Below are positions 1-5,360 of a stretch of DNA of 5,951 nt, one piece after another. Source of the stretch: Betaproteobacteria bacterium (GTDB lineage: Bacteria; Pseudomonadota; Gammaproteobacteria; Burkholderiales; SG8-39); NCBI GenBank assembly GCA_005881355.1, contig VBDM01000085.1:1-5951 (forward strand). The letters are read 5' to 3'. The stretch's first letter is position 1; every line of letters begins with the position of its first letter. Under the pieces are notes generated by a model that made no database searches, had not been told where the DNA came from, and was given only the letters and a program-made list of their open reading frames with translations. The position numbers and the translations under genes were made by a program.

Positions 1-112
1 CGAGGGCGTTGAGCTCGTCGTGCCGGGGAAACCGGTTTCGCGGGAGGCCTCCGAGCAGAGGCGCGAGCGCGCCGAAGATCGGCGCATCGAGCGCAGTCAG
101 GCGAGCCGCCAT
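1..112 (-). CDS. DUF3025 family protein, N-terminal fragment
   Basis: This is the 5' end of a minus-strand gene that leaves the window at base 1; 37 codons are visible. Read from the ATG at 112 it includes LAPLLGGLPRNRFPRHDELN. The pattern 'PL...LP..RFP.hdeLNaL' is what I recall for the start of DUF3025 proteins, a family of unknown function common in Beta- and Gammaproteobacteria and often encoded next to pyrC. The ATG lies inside the last codons of pyrC, whose TGA is at 97-99, so the two genes overlap by 16 bases in different frames. No clear Shine-Dalgarno precedes it, and translational coupling to pyrC is likely. It would be the third gene of an rsmI-pyrC-DUF3025 operon. The family call rests on a short N-terminal match plus position and is not certain. 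Confidence 0.62.
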   Translation of the reverse strand, partial: MAARLTALDAPIFGALAPLLGGLPRNRFPRHDELNAL

Positions 113-1128
113 GCGACGGATTCGCCCGCGCGCAGCGGCACGAGCGTCGCCGCGCCGAACGCGATCTCGCCGGGCACGGTCCACGGCTCCTTGCGCAAGG
201 CGATCGAGCCGCGATTGCGCGGCAGGCGGTAGAAATCCGCGCCGTGAAAGCTTGCGAACGCCTCGAGCTTGTCGAGCGCTCCGGCTTGCTCGAAGGCCTC
301 CGCGTAGAGCTCGATCGCCGCGTGCGCCGTATAGACGCCCGCGTGCCCGCACGGCGTCTCCTTGTCGGCGCGCGCATGCGGCGCGCTGTCGGTCCCGAGG
401 AAGAATTTCGGATTACCGCTCGTCGCCGCGCGCACGAGCGCCTGGCGATGCTCTTCGCGCTTGAGCACCGGCAGGCAGTAGTAGTGCGGCCGGACGCCGC
501 CCGTAAACATCGCGCTGCGGTTGTAGAGCAGGTGGTGCGCGGTGATCGTGGCGGCGATGTTGGGGCCGCCCGCCAGGACGAACTCCACCGCTTCGCGGGT
601 GGTCGCGTGCTCGACCACGATCCGCAGCCGCGGGAAGCGGCGCGCGATGCCGGCGAGCACCGTGTCGAGAAACACGCGCTCGCGATCGAAGACGTCCACG
701 CCGGGCGTCGTGACCTCGCCGTGGACGAGCAGCGGGAGATCGTGCTCCTCCATCGCACCGAGCGCGGGATAGGCGCGCTCGATCCGCGTGACGCCGGCTT
801 CCGAGTTCGTCGTCGCGCCCGCCGGGTAGTACTTCACCCCGCAGACGAAGCGCGATTGTTTGGCGCGCGCGATCTCCTCCGCGCCCGTGCTGTCGGTCAG
901 GTAGAGCGCCATCAGGGGCTCGAAATCCGAGCCCTTCGGCAGCGCCTTGATTATGCGATCGCGGTACGCGGCCGCGAGCGCGGTGCTGGTCACCGGCGGC
1001 TTGAGATTAGGCATCACGACGGCGCGCGCAAACACGCGCGCCGTGTGGGGCAGCACGCTCGCGAGCGTGGCGCCGTCGCGCAGGTGCAGGTGGGCGTCGT
1101 CCGGCCGGGTCAGCGTCAGGGATTGCAC
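97..1128 (-). CDS. pyrC: Dihydroorotase (class II, PyrC)
   Basis: This zinc metalloenzyme of pyrimidine synthesis reversibly cyclises N-carbamoyl-L-aspartate to L-dihydroorotate in the cytoplasm. The 343-residue protein matches the length and motif order of E. coli PyrC. It has HLHLRDG with metal ligands H13 and H15, MPNLKPPVT (39-47), the Lys that becomes carboxylated (K99 in VKYYPAGATTNS), H136 in VHGE, H174 in EHATT, the substrate loop around GGVRPHYYCLP (210-220) and the catalytic Asp (D247 in LGTDSAPH). All expected active-site residues are present. The start is a GTG four bases after the rsmI TGA. No in-frame ATG fits better, and the residues right after the GTG (SLTLTRPDD) align with the usual N-terminus. 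No strong Shine-Dalgarno is visible, so coupling to rsmI translation is likely. The 3' end overlaps the DUF3025 gene. Confidence 0.97.
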   Translation of the reverse strand: MQSLTLTRPDDAHLHLRDGATLASVLPHTARVFARAVVMPNLKPPVTSTALAAAYRDRIIKALPKGSDFEPLMALYLTDSTGAEEIARAKQSRFVCGVKYYPAGATTNSEAGVTRIERAYPALGAMEEHDLPLLVHGEVTTPGVDVFDRERVFLDTVLAGIARRFPRLRIVVEHATTREAVEFVLAGGPNIAATITAHHLLYNRSAMFTGGVRPHYYCLPVLKREEHRQALVRAATSGNPKFFLGTDSAPHARADKETPCGHAGVYTAHAAIELYAEAFEQAGALDKLEAFASFHGADFYRLPRNRGSIALRKEPWTVPGEIAFGAATLVPLRAGESVAWRLA

Positions 1129-1132
1129 GGAA

Positions 1133-2026
1133 TCAGGATCGTCGGGAGGTCGCAGCGCGCACGAGCTGCAGAGCGCGCGCGTACACTGCGTTCTTCTTCG
1201 CTCCGGTGAGCTTGCAGGCGAGCTTCACCGCGTGCGCAAGCGGCAGCTCCGCGAGGAGCGTAGTGAGCACGCGCTCCCAGTCGAGCTTCGCGCTTTCGCT
1301 CCGGGCCGCAGGCCCTTCGGCGATCAGCACGAACTCGCCGCGCCGGCGGTCGGCGTCCTCGCGGAGCCAGGCCGCGGCTTCGCCCAAGGCGCACCGATGG
1401 ATCTGCTCGAAGAGCTTCGTCAGCTCGCGCGCGATCACGAGCGTGCGCTCCGGGCCCAGCGCCGCCGACATGTCCTCGACGCATTCGACCACGCGATGCG
1501 GCGCCTCGTAGAGCACGAGCGTATACGGCAGCCCGGCGAGCCGCTCGAGCGCCTTGCGCCTCGCGGCGGGCTTTGCCGGAAGAAAGCCTGCGAACAGAAA
1601 CGGTCCCTCCGCGATGCCCGATGCCGAGAGAGCGGTGACGGCGGCGTTGGGGCCCGGAATCGGAACCACCCTGAATCCGGCGGCGCGCGCCTTCGCGACG
1701 ACCGTCGCGCCCGGATCGGATATCGCGGGCGTGCCGGCGTCGGTGACGAGCGCGACAGTCTTGCCGAGCGCGAGCTGCTCGACGATCCAGTCGGCGGCGC
1801 GCCGTTCGTTGTGCTCGTGCGCGGCGACCAGCTTCCCCTGTACGCGATGGTGATCGAGCAGCCGCGCCGTGACGCGCGTGTCCTCCGCGGCGATCGCGTC
1901 GGCTCGGGCGAGCGACTGAAGGGCGCGCGGGCTGATGTCCTCGAGGTTCCCAATCGGCGTGGCGACCACATATAATTGACCCGCCCCTCCCGGGCTCCCG
2001 CCATGCCTGCCGGTCTTCGCGCCCAA
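1133..2026 (-). CDS. rsmI: 16S rRNA (cytidine1402-2'-O)-methyltransferase RsmI
   Basis: RsmI uses S-adenosylmethionine to methylate the ribose 2'-OH of C1402 in the ribosomal decoding centre. The protein shows the family's tetrapyrrole-methylase fold motifs: QLYVVATPIGNLEDIS (17-32 from the TTG at 2026), AAEDTR (46-51), VTDAGTPAISDPG (94-106), IPGPNA (123-128), FLPAK (148-152) and YEAPHR (173-178). The C-terminal 'GAKKNAVYARAL' is typical too. The open frame runs far upstream, but similarity ends near QLYVV. The start is uncertain. The TTG at 2026 gives 297 residues and is the only nearby in-frame start that keeps the first beta strand. The GTG at 1969 would cut it away. The ATGs at 2004 and 1971 are in another frame. 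It is divergent from, and overlaps the start of, the lppC-type gene and leads the minus-strand operon into pyrC. Confidence 0.93.
   Translation of the reverse strand: MGAKTGRHGGSPGGAGQLYVVATPIGNLEDISPRALQSLARADAIAAEDTRVTARLLDHHRVQGKLVAAHEHNERRAADWIVEQLALGKTVALVTDAGTPAISDPGATVVAKARAAGFRVVPIPGPNAAVTALSASGIAEGPFLFAGFLPAKPAARRKALERLAGLPYTLVLYEAPHRVVECVEDMSAALGPERTLVIARELTKLFEQIHRCALGEAAAWLREDADRRRGEFVLIAEGPAARSESAKLDWERVLTTLLAELPLAHAVKLACKLTGAKKNAVYARALQLVRAATSRRS
1971..1976 (+). promoter_or_regulatory. Candidate -10 element for the lppC-yraN operon
   Basis: A perfect TATAAT stands out in this GC-rich DNA, 27 bases before the lppC ATG. The base run at the expected -35 distance (TTCCCA at 1947-1952, 18 bp upstream) is a poor match. 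The element lies inside the first codons of rsmI on the other strand. The leader that would follow is C-rich (1979-2002) and has no Shine-Dalgarno. The -10 match is direct observation; its promoter role is inference. Confidence 0.35.
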
Positions 2027-3070
2027 TTCTGCTTCGCTTCTCTGGCGTTGTTGAGTCCGGCATTGTGCGCGGCCGTCGACGATCCGGCAAGCCGGCCCGC
2101 GGACGAACGGCCTTTCATAGGCTTGCTCCTTCCGCTCAACGCGCCGGATTTCGCCCGGGCGGCCGAGGCCGTGCGCCTCGGCTGCCAGGCCGCGCTCGTC
2201 TTCGCGGAGAACCGCCCGGCGTTGCGGGTGCTGCGCACCGACGCCAGGCCCGAAAGCATTCTCGCGGAATACCAAATCGCCGTGCAAAGCGGCGCTGGAG
2301 TGATCGTCGGCCCGCTGACGCGCTCGGGAGTCTCGGCGCTCGCCGCTGAGGGCCGAGTCAGCGTCGCGACGCTCGCGCTCAACGTCGCCGACGGAGACGC
2401 GCCGCTCCCGCCGCGCCTCTACACCTTCGGGCTTTCGGTGGACGCCGAGGCGCGCATCGTGGCGCGCATGGCGTTTGCGCGCGGGCTGCGCGAGGCCGTC
2501 GTCGTGCAGGCGTCGAACCTGCTCGCCAAGCGCCTGGGCAGGGCCTTTGCGGACGAGTGGTTCGCGCTCGGCGGAAGAATCAGCGACATCCGCGAGCTCG
2601 GCTCCCGGGCGGAACTCGGCGAGTTGCGCCGGGGCCTCGCCGACTCGCAGGCGCAATTCACTTTCCTCGCCGCGGAGGCCGACCAGGCGCGCACCGTGCG
2701 CCCCTACCTGAACAACCAGATGCCGGTATTCGCGACCTCGCAGGTCAACGACGGCAAGACCGGCCCGCTCGTCAACAGCGACCTGAACGGCATGCGCTTC
2801 GTCGACATGCCCTGGCTGGTGCAGCCCGATCACGCGGCGGTGATGATTTATCCGCGCCTCGAGGGCTTTTCGACGGAGCTCCAGCGCTTTTACGCGCTGG
2901 GCATCGACTCCTGCCGCATCGCGAGCGGGCTTCTCTCCGGGCAGCAGCGCGTGTCCCTCGACGGGGTGACCGGGAAGATCTCCTATCACGGCGGCAACGC
3001 GCTCGAGCGCCAGCCGGTCCAAGCGGTATTCCGCGACGGCGTGGGAGTGTCGGCCGAGGATTCGAGATGA
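2003..3070 (+). CDS. LppC/LpoA-family penicillin-binding protein activator
   Basis: In E. coli, LpoA is an outer-membrane lipoprotein that stimulates the peptidoglycan synthase PBP1A. This 355-residue homologue carries only the periplasmic-binding-protein-like LppC domain. Visible family signatures are IGLLLPLN (39-46), VIVGPL (100-105), VATLALNV, YTFGLSVDAEARIVARMAF, PVFATSQVNDG, LNGMRFVDMPWLV (M264 onward) and RFYALGIDSCRIA. The N-terminal TPR domain of E. coli LpoA is absent. Residues 1-24 form a signal peptide (R6, then a hydrophobic stretch ending PALCAA). The Cys at 22 is preceded by P-A-L, which is not a proper lipobox, so cleavage by signal peptidase I after A24 seems more likely than lipidation. 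The ATG at 2003 was preferred to the TTG at 1976 because it starts directly before the signal peptide. The TGA overlaps the yraN ATG (ATGA at 3067-3070). Periplasmic location and role are inferred from the family. Confidence 0.87.
   Translation: MPAGLRAQFCFASLALLSPALCAAVDDPASRPADERPFIGLLLPLNAPDFARAAEAVRLGCQAALVFAENRPALRVLRTDARPESILAEYQIAVQSGAGVIVGPLTRSGVSALAAEGRVSVATLALNVADGDAPLPPRLYTFGLSVDAEARIVARMAFARGLREAVVVQASNLLAKRLGRAFADEWFALGGRISDIRELGSRAELGELRRGLADSQAQFTFLAAEADQARTVRPYLNNQMPVFATSQVNDGKTGPLVNSDLNGMRFVDMPWLVQPDHAAVMIYPRLEGFSTELQRFYALGIDSCRIASGLLSGQQRVSLDGVTGKISYHGGNALERQPVQAVFRDGVGVSAEDSR
2062..2090 (-). promoter_or_regulatory. Candidate sigma70-type promoter for rsmI-pyrC
   Basis: Read on the minus strand, TTGCCG (2090-2085) and CACAAT (2067-2062) are separated by exactly 17 bp. 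Each matches its consensus hexamer at four of six positions. The expected transcript start would be about 30 bases before the TTG at 2026, in line with that start for rsmI. The whole element lies inside the lppC coding region. Such a match can occur by chance, so confidence is low. Confidence 0.25.
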
Positions 3071-3405
3071 AGCCCGGCGACGAGGCGGAGAGAATCGCCG
3101 CGGGCTACCTGCAGCGCAAAGGCCTCGCATTGATCGAAACCCGCTATCGCTGCCGCTGGGGCGAGATCGATCTGGTCCTGCGCGACCGGGACACGGTCGT
3201 CTTCACCGAAGTCAAGCTGCGACGCTCCGGAGGCTTCGGCGGGGCCGCCTACAGCGTCGGCCCGCGCAAGCAGGCGCGCATCATCGCCGCGGCGCGCCAC
3301 TACCTCGCCGGGAAAAGGGAAGTGCCCTGCCGGTTCGATGTGGTCCTGCTCGAGCGCCTCGAGCCGCCGCGGATAGAATGGATACGCGACGCATTCTCGG
3401 CCTAA
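3067..3405 (+). CDS. yraN: YraN family protein (UPF0102), nuclease-fold
   Basis: This 112-residue protein belongs to UPF0102/YraN, which has a fold related to PD-(D/E)xK nucleases and Holliday-junction resolvases; its cellular role is not settled. The nuclease-like signature is intact: GEIDLVLRD (E33, D35) followed by VVFTEVK (E48, K50). The N-terminal helix GDEAERIAAGYLQRKGL and the later 'GPRKQARIIAAARHYL' segment are also typical. The ATG at 3067 overlaps the upstream lppC stop, and this start gives the usual family length; the same frame is open much further upstream, but that part is shadow of lppC. It lies between lppC and the SIS-domain gene, as in the E. coli yraM-yraN-diaA order. No Shine-Dalgarno is needed if translation is coupled. 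Confidence 0.94.
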   Translation: MKPGDEAERIAAGYLQRKGLALIETRYRCRWGEIDLVLRDRDTVVFTEVKLRRSGGFGGAAYSVGPRKQARIIAAARHYLAGKREVPCRFDVVLLERLEPPRIEWIRDAFSA

Positions 3406-3427
3406 AGGCCGCCGGGTTTTGCTGCGG

Positions 3428-3433
3428 TAGAAT
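3428..3433 (+). promoter_or_regulatory. Candidate -10 element before the SIS-domain gene
   Basis: TAGAAT lies in the 37-base gap between the yraN stop and the ATG at 3443. It would place a transcript start only two or three bases before that ATG, giving an almost leaderless mRNA. No good -35 hexamer is seen at the right spacing, and no Shine-Dalgarno precedes the ATG. An internal promoter here is an inference. Confidence 0.25.
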
Positions 3434-3442
3434 GACGCTGCC

Positions 3443-4069
3443 ATGAAAGCCGTCACCGCCCGCCCGGCCGAGGACAGCGTGGACCTGCCGGCGCGCATCC
3501 GCCGCCAGTTCGACGACAGCGCCCAGCTGAAGCTCAAGGCCGTCGACGCGCTCGCAGCGCCGATCGCCCGCGCCACCGAGATCATGGTGAAATGCCTGCT
3601 CGCCAACGGCAAGATCCTTGCCTGCGGAAACGGCGGCTCGGCCGCCGACGCCCAGCATTTCTCCGCGGAGCTGCTCAACCGCTTCGAGCGCGAGCGCCCC
3701 GGGCTCGCCGCGATCGCGTTGACGACCGACACCTCCACCCTCACCGCGATCGCGAACGACTACGAATACGAGCAGGTGTTCTCCAAGCAGCTGACCGCCC
3801 TGGGCCAGGCGGGCGACGTGCTTCTCGCGATTTCCACCAGCGGCAACTCGAAAAACGTGGCGCGCGCCGTCTCGGCGGCCCACGAGCGCGAAATGTGCGT
3901 GGTCGCCCTCACCGGCCGGGGCGGAGGAGAGATCGGCAAGCTGCTCGCGCCGGAAGACGTGAACATCTGCGTGCCGCACTCCCAGACCGCGCGCATACAG
4001 GAAGTGCATCTGCTCACCCTGCATTGCCTGTGCGACGGGATCGATTCCATGTTGCTGGGAGCCGAATGA
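3443..4069 (+). CDS. gmhA: Phosphoheptose isomerase (GmhA/DiaA-type SIS protein)
   Basis: This 208-residue single-SIS-domain protein probably converts sedoheptulose 7-phosphate to D-glycero-D-manno-heptose 7-phosphate, the first step of ADP-heptose synthesis for LPS core. It contains CGNGGSAADAQHFSAEL (61-77), TTDTSTLTAIANDY (94-107), the phosphate-binding ISTSGNS (130-136), VALTGRGGGE and ARIQEVHLLTLHCLCD (183-198). Parts such as LTAIAND, NRFE.ERP and 'LHCLCD.ID' resemble E. coli DiaA, the DnaA-binding initiation factor, and the neighbourhood (yraN before, dolP after) is that of diaA. Yet the catalytic Glu and His of GmhA (E65 and H180 in E. coli) have counterparts in E76 and H189, whereas DiaA as I recall it has Ser at the Glu position. 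This favours a true isomerase. A heptose-pathway gene (rfaE2) lies 1.3 kb away. A 37-base gap separates it from yraN; its stop overlaps the dolP start (ATGA). Confidence 0.85.
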   Translation: MKAVTARPAEDSVDLPARIRRQFDDSAQLKLKAVDALAAPIARATEIMVKCLLANGKILACGNGGSAADAQHFSAELLNRFERERPGLAAIALTTDTSTLTAIANDYEYEQVFSKQLTALGQAGDVLLAISTSGNSKNVARAVSAAHEREMCVVALTGRGGGEIGKLLAPEDVNICVPHSQTARIQEVHLLTLHCLCDGIDSMLLGAE

Positions 4070-4668
4070 CACAGTGCGCACCCAGGCGGTGGGGCGCCGT
4101 GGCGCTGCTCGTTCTTTCGGTCACGGTCCTTCAAGCTTGCGTCGACACCCTCATCGTCGGCGGCATGACGACTGGGGTGATTCTCGCCGCCGACCGCCGC
4201 CAGCTCGAGGTCATGCTCGGCGATCATCGCATCGAAAGCGCGGCGGGCGACCGTATCGACGAAGCGCTCAAGGGCGAGGGACACGTCAACGTCACCAGCT
4301 ACAACTACACGGTGCTGCTCACCGGCGAAGTGCCCACCGCGCAGGCCAGGACGCAAGTCGAGAAAGTCGTCGGCGAGGTCCCCCAGGTCAAGACCGTAGT
4401 CAACGAGCTGCAGGTCGCGGGCGCGAGCTCGGCCACCTCCCGCGGCAACGACGCCTACATCACCAGCAAGGTGAAAAGCAGCTTCCTCGGAGCCGGAAAA
4501 TTCAGGCCGACCGACGTCAAAGTCGTGACCGAGGCCGGCGTCGTGCACCTGCTCGGTCTGGTCACGCGCGAGGAAGCGGACGCCGCGACCGAGATCGCGC
4601 GCGGCACGGCAGGGGTGCTGAAAGTCGTGCGCGTCTTCGAGTACGTCGTCCCGCCCCGAACCGAATAG
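4066..4668 (+). CDS. dolP: BON-domain outer-membrane lipoprotein (DolP/YraP-like)
   Basis: In E. coli, DolP (YraP) is an outer-membrane lipoprotein that binds anionic phospholipid, goes to division sites and supports outer-membrane integrity. This 200-residue protein has the same layout. A lipoprotein signal peptide (R7-R8, hydrophobic 10-22) ends in the lipobox-like LQAC with Cys25, very like LLQGC of E. coli DolP. A short glycine-rich linker with the DRR motif follows, and then two BON domains at about 57-117 and 128-195. Both show the BON pattern of helix, strand, 'V.LLTGEV' or 'VHLLGLV', helix, 'V..V'. The second starts with NDAYITSKVKSSF, matching the family's 'ND.WITTKVRS.L'. The residue after Cys25 is Val, so no inner-membrane Asp+2 signal is present; sorting to the outer membrane is inferred. 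The start overlaps the gmhA stop. It is the last gene of the operon, with a hairpin terminator 34 bases on. Confidence 0.92.
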   Translation: MTQCAPRRWGAVALLVLSVTVLQACVDTLIVGGMTTGVILAADRRQLEVMLGDHRIESAAGDRIDEALKGEGHVNVTSYNYTVLLTGEVPTAQARTQVEKVVGEVPQVKTVVNELQVAGASSATSRGNDAYITSKVKSSFLGAGKFRPTDVKVVTEAGVVHLLGLVTREEADAATEIARGTAGVLKVVRVFEYVVPPRTE

Positions 4669-4701
4669 GAAGAAGCGGAGCTGCGGCCTGACAAGTTGTC
4701 G

Positions 4702-4723
4702 AAAAGGGGGCACGCCCCCTTTT
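4702..4723. terminator. Bidirectional rho-independent terminator, proximal to dolP
   Basis: AAAAGGGGG (4702-4710) pairs perfectly with CCCCCTTTT (4715-4723) around a CACG loop. Because the stem has A's on one side and T's on the other, it can work on both strands: as the end of the lppC-yraN-gmhA-dolP transcript and as a second stop for gpx. A small inverted repeat, GACAA-G-TTGTC (4690-4700), lies just before it. Confidence 0.85.
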
Positions 4724-4740
4724 ATATCCCCCAAATCGGA

Positions 4741-4786
4741 GGCTGCAGAAAAACGCTTTCCTCTCCGGAAGCGTTTTTCAACAGCC
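4741..4786. terminator. Bidirectional rho-independent terminator, proximal to gpx
   Basis: The core stem pairs GAAAAACGCTTTC (4748-4760) with GGAAGCGTTTTTC (4767-4779) around the loop CTCTCC. It includes one G-T pair. An outer GGCTG (4741-4745) pairs with CAGCC (4782-4786) across a two-base internal mismatch on each side, extending the structure. On the minus strand it begins 8 bases after the gpx stop (core stem 15 bases) and has a run of five T's, so it is well placed to end gpx transcription. It is equally able to act on the plus strand. The flanking 'TTTTTCAACAGCC' resembles a sequence often seen near terminators in proteobacterial genomes; this is recollection. Confidence 0.82.
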
Positions 4787-4793
4787 CTATCAA

Positions 4794-5339
4794 CTAACGC
4801 GCGGGCGCCGCGAGCATGCGCTCGATCTCGCCGACGAGCCTGCGATCGCCGGGCTCCACTGCGCTTCCGAAGGACAGCACCTTCTCGCCCGAGCGGTCGA
4901 TCAGGTACTTGTGGAAGTTCCATTGGGGCCACTCGCCGGTCTTTGCGGCAAGCGTCTTGTAGAACGGGTTCGCGTTGCCCGCCGCCACGCCGGATTTCGC
5001 GAACATGGGAAAACTCACGCCGTAGTTCGCCTCGCAGAACTTGGCGATGTCGCGGTTGTCCCCGGGCTCCTGTCCGCCGAAATCGTTCGCCGGAAATCCC
5101 AGCACCACGAGCCCCCTGTCGCGGTAGCGACGGTACAAGGCCTCCAGCCCTTCGTACTGAGGGGTGTATCCACATTGACTCGCGGTATTCACCACGAGCA
5201 GCACCTTGCCCTCGAACCGGCACAAGGGCGTCGCCTGATCCGTGAGGCTCGGGAAAGTGTGGTCGATGAGCGGCGGGCACGCGGCAAGAGCCGGCGTAGA
5301 GCCCAGCGCGGCGAGCAGCAGGAACAAAAGAGAGCGCAT
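4794..5339 (-). CDS. Exported glutathione peroxidase family protein
   Basis: Thiol peroxidases of this family reduce hydrogen peroxide and organic hydroperoxides; in bacteria the reductant is often thioredoxin rather than glutathione. The 181-residue protein has the peroxidatic Cys56 in VVNTASQCGYT (49-59), Gln90 in GFPANDFGGQEPG (81-93), the second conserved Cys102 in 'KFC..NYGVSFPMF', and Trp140/Asn141 in PQWNFHKYLID, so the catalytic Cys-Gln-Trp-Asn set is complete. Residues 1-20 form a signal peptide, placing the enzyme in the periplasm. L18-A19-A20-C21 fits a lipobox, but ALA before residue 20 also fits signal peptidase I; the two cannot be told apart here. Two extra cysteines, C21 and C40, could form a disulfide after export. 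The ATG at 5339 directly begins the signal peptide. It is convergent with dolP and divergent from rfaE2, 21 bases away. No Shine-Dalgarno is evident. Confidence 0.93.
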   Translation of the reverse strand: MRSLLFLLLAALGSTPALAACPPLIDHTFPSLTDQATPLCRFEGKVLLVVNTASQCGYTPQYEGLEALYRRYRDRGLVVLGFPANDFGGQEPGDNRDIAKFCEANYGVSFPMFAKSGVAAGNANPFYKTLAAKTGEWPQWNFHKYLIDRSGEKVLSFGSAVEPGDRRLVGEIERMLAAPAR

Positions 5340-5360
5340 GTCGTCGGGTAAGATACCACG
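5340..5360. promoter_or_regulatory. 21-bp divergent start region of gpx and rfaE2
   Basis: Only 21 bases separate the two divergent start codons, so each gene's promoter must lie largely inside the other gene or yield a very short leader. A small inverted repeat, GGTA-AGA-TACC (5347-5357), sits in the gap. TAAGAT (5349-5354, plus) is a -10-like hexamer that would start transcription at about the rfaE2 ATG, and TATCTT (5355-5350, minus) is a similar one towards gpx. No convincing -35 or Shine-Dalgarno is seen. Function is inferred. Confidence 0.35.

Noticed and set aside
244..1209. Plus-strand open frame of about 320 codons across pyrC.
   Set aside because: It is exactly antisense to a fully conserved dihydroorotase and its product is Arg-rich and without recognisable domains.
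2557..3066. N-terminal extension of the yraN reading frame.
   Set aside because: The YraN family is about 110-130 residues, and the ATG at 3067 overlapping the lppC stop gives that length. The upstream frame is a shadow of lppC.
2027..3130. Long minus-strand open frame running upstream of rsmI, adding several hundred residues.
   Set aside because: Only the part from about 2026 down matches RsmI. The upstream part is antisense to lppC, is rich in Arg and Ala and shows no motif. In DNA this rich in GC, stop codons are rare and such shadows are common.
3281..5280. Several long minus-strand open frames antisense to gmhA and dolP and extending into the gpx region.
   Set aside because: They cross the terminators and the conserved plus-strand genes, and their composition (Arg, Gly and Ala-rich) is that of a reverse-frame shadow. 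The real minus-strand gene here is gpx in another frame.
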